23,720 nucleotides of DNA. Origin: DLAJ01 sp023663615. GTDB taxonomy: Bacteria; Bacillota; Clostridia; Lachnospirales; Lachnospiraceae. Shown piece by piece: positions 22,049 through 23,720 of the stretch (within the stretch, counting starts at the first letter, position 1; each line of letters starts with the position of its first letter). The notes under the pieces were generated by a model that worked only from the letters and a program-made list of their open reading frames with translations, had not been told where the DNA came from and did not search any database. The stretch spans positions 1 to 23,720 of the forward strand of contig JAMPHA010000036.1 of NCBI GenBank assembly GCA_023663615.1, read 5' to 3'. The position numbers were made by a program, and so were the translations under genes.

Positions 22049-23539
22049 ATGGAAGTATTATACAAAAGCACAAGGAGCAAATCCGAGCCGGTGACGGCAT
22101 CGATGGCGATTTTGAAAGGGCTTGCGGGGGACGGCGGACTGTTTGTGCCGGAGCGGATCCCGAAGCTTGGCGTGACGGTGGACGCGCTCTCCAAGATGAA
22201 TTATCAGGAGACGGCATATGAGGTGATGAAGCTGTTTTTGACGGATTTTACAGAGGAGGAGTTAAAAAACTGCATCGCCAATGCGTATGATTCTAAATTT
22301 GACACGGAGCAGATCGCCCCGTTACGGGAAGCGGACGGCGCGTATTATTTAGAGCTGTTTCATGGGAAGACGATCGCGTTTAAGGATATGGCGCTTTCTA
22401 TTTTACCGCATCTGATGCTGACCGCCGCAAGAAAAAATCAGGTGACAAACGAGATCGTCATTTTGACCGCGACTTCGGGCGATACCGGGAAAGCGGCGCT
22501 GGCAGGGTTCGCCGATGTGGAGGGGACGAGGATCATTGTTTTTTATCCGAAAAACGGCGTCAGCCCCGTGCAGGAGAAGCAGATGGTGACGCAGAAAGGC
22601 GATAACACCTATGTCGTTGGTATTCACGGCAATTTTGACGATGCGCAGACCGGCGTAAAAATGCTTTTTTCAGACAGGGAGCTTGCAGCGCGGATGAATG
22701 AAAAGGGCTTCCAGTTCTCGTCGGCAAATTCGATCAATATCGGGAGGCTCGTTCCGCAGGTCGTCTACTATGTATATGCGTATGCGAAGCTGTATGCGCA
22801 GGGCGTCGTGAAAGAGGGCGAGCCGGTCAACGTGGTCGTTCCGACGGGCAACTTCGGAAATATTCTGGCGGCGTTCTATGCGAAAAACATGGGACTGCCG
22901 ATCGGGAAGCTTATTTGCGCGTCCAATGAGAATAAGGTGTTATATGATTTCTTTCAGACGGGAACCTACGATAAAAACCGTGCGTTTGTGTTGACAAGTT
23001 CCCCGTCCATGGATATTTTGATCTCCAGCAATTTAGAGCGGCTGATTTATCGGATTGCAGGAGAGGATGCGGACCAAAACGCGGCGCTGATGAAGCAGTT
23101 ATCCACGAAGGGCAGCTATCAGGTGACAAAAGAGATGGCGGAGCAGCTCGCGGACTTCTATGGCAATTATGCGTCCGAGCAGGAAACGGCGGAAATGATC
23201 GCATCACTCTATCGAAAGACCGGTTATATCATTGACACCCATACGGCGGTTGCCGCGAAGGTATACGAGAAATATCGGGCGGAGACGGGCGATACGGCAA
23301 AGGCGGTGATCGCGTCCACGGCAAGCCCGTTTAAGTTTACGAGAGCCGTGATGCGGGCGATTGACGGGAAGTATGCCGCAGAGGAGGATTTTGCGTTGGC
23401 GGACACGTTATCGAAGCTGGGCAATGTGAAGATTCCGGCGGCGATCGAGGAGATCCGCACCGCGCCTGTCAGACATGACCGCGTCTGTGAAAAAGAGGAA
23501 ATGAAAGCGGTCGTGACAGAGATCCTCGGATTGGAATAA
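22049..23539 (+). CDS. thrC: Threonine synthase
   Basis: Threonine synthase converts O-phosphohomoserine to threonine using PLP, the last step of threonine synthesis. The 496-residue product opens with the family N-terminal motif YKSTRSKSEPVTASMAILKGLAGDGGLFVPE. The PLP-binding lysine is Lys112 in GKTIAFKDMALS. Further motifs are TATSGDTGKAALAGF, the FYPKNGVSPVQEKQM segment, SANSINIGRLVPQVVYY, and VPTGNFGNILAAFYAKNMGLP, which binds the PLP phosphate. Length fits the longer class of threonine synthases. GGAGAAG precedes the ATG. It appears to be a single-gene unit with its own promoter and terminator; no other threonine genes are in the window. Confidence 0.96.
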   Translation: MEVLYKSTRSKSEPVTASMAILKGLAGDGGLFVPERIPKLGVTVDALSKMNYQETAYEVMKLFLTDFTEEELKNCIANAYDSKFDTEQIAPLREADGAYYLELFHGKTIAFKDMALSILPHLMLTAARKNQVTNEIVILTATSGDTGKAALAGFADVEGTRIIVFYPKNGVSPVQEKQMVTQKGDNTYVVGIHGNFDDAQTGVKMLFSDRELAARMNEKGFQFSSANSINIGRLVPQVVYYVYAYAKLYAQGVVKEGEPVNVVVPTGNFGNILAAFYAKNMGLPIGKLICASNENKVLYDFFQTGTYDKNRAFVLTSSPSMDILISSNLERLIYRIAGEDADQNAALMKQLSTKGSYQVTKEMAEQLADFYGNYASEQETAEMIASLYRKTGYIIDTHTAVAAKVYEKYRAETGDTAKAVIASTASPFKFTRAVMRAIDGKYAAEEDFALADTLSKLGNVKIPAAIEEIRTAPVRHDRVCEKEEMKAVVTEILGLE

Positions 23540-23607
23540 GGCTTATGAACAGGATAAAAAAGAGTTCCGCGTCAAGCGCAATGTCATTAAGTTAAATTAA
23601 CAAAATC

Positions 23608-23646
23608 AAGATTCCTATGTCAGAAAAGGTGTAGGAGTCTTTTTTT
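23608..23646 (+). terminator. Rho-independent terminator after thrC
   Basis: AAGATTCCTA (23608-23617) pairs with TAGGAGTCTT (23632-23641), including one G-U, with a 14-nt loop and a run of T to 23646. It lies about 70 bp after the thrC stop. The remaining bases to 23720 are A+T-rich with no gene seen. Confidence 0.8.
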
Positions 23647-23720
23647 GAAAATAATGGTTGACACAGAGACCAGCTATGAAAAGTCAAGCCTAAATTAGTA
23701 AAAAATTTCTTTTCTCTATT

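Noticed and set aside
23658..23663. TTGACA near the right end as a promoter for the next gene
   Set aside because: The hexamer at the -10 distance does not resemble TATAAT, and the next gene is outside the window.

Overview
The window looks like chromosomal DNA of an anaerobic, spore-forming member of the Clostridia, most likely Lachnospiraceae. The grounds are an Rnf complex subunit with several ferredoxin-type clusters, a two-gene SufC/SufB-like Fe-S assembly pair, a SleB-type spore cortex hydrolase, a secreted cellulase-like lipoprotein and strong AGGAGG-like ribosome binding sites. This placement comes from gene content only; there is no rRNA, tRNA, CRISPR array, transposase or integrase here.

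Layout. (1) 1-8774 is mostly core-like and richer in G+C. It holds rnfB, probably the last gene of an rnf operon that starts outside the window; a tail-to-tail apbE, which makes the covalent FMN carriers that Rnf needs; a membrane-anchored GH25-like protein that has lost its catalytic acids; the sufC/smsB pair; a GH5-CBM2 lipoprotein; and a GNAT, a NUDIX hydrolase and a Cof-type HAD phosphatase. (2) 8775-19703 looks accessory: more A+T-rich in most parts, single genes with their own promoters and structured intergenic DNA. It holds a palindrome-rich spacer, a BrnT/BrnA-like toxin-antitoxin pair, a NERD-HRDC protein, a 2H phosphoesterase, a short pyroglutamyl-peptidase-like protein, a 20-codon small ORF with a terminator inside it, a TetR/ABC/permease operon, a large helicase-nuclease fusion coupled to a GNAT, and a DUF4143-type ATPase preceded by a duplicated operator-like repeat. 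(3) 19752-23720 returns to core-like DNA: a minus-strand protein with AP2-like domains around a degenerate HNH-like segment, a divergent SleB-like hydrolase, and threonine synthase with its terminator.

How it fits together. RnfB and ApbE belong to the same energy-conserving process. SufC and SmsB would supply Fe-S clusters, of which RnfB alone needs several. The TetR, ATPase and permease genes overlap or nearly abut and carry a plausible promoter and operator just upstream, so they probably form a self-regulated export unit. The helicase-nuclease plus GNAT pair, the toxin-antitoxin pair, the NERD protein and the DUF4143 ATPase are the kinds of genes found in variable islands and may relate to defence or DNA turnover; that is inference. 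Three exported proteins (ApbE, the GH5 lipoprotein and the SleB-like protein) each carry in-frame tandem repeats with 36- or 39-bp units, which suggests ongoing repeat expansion in surface-protein linkers.
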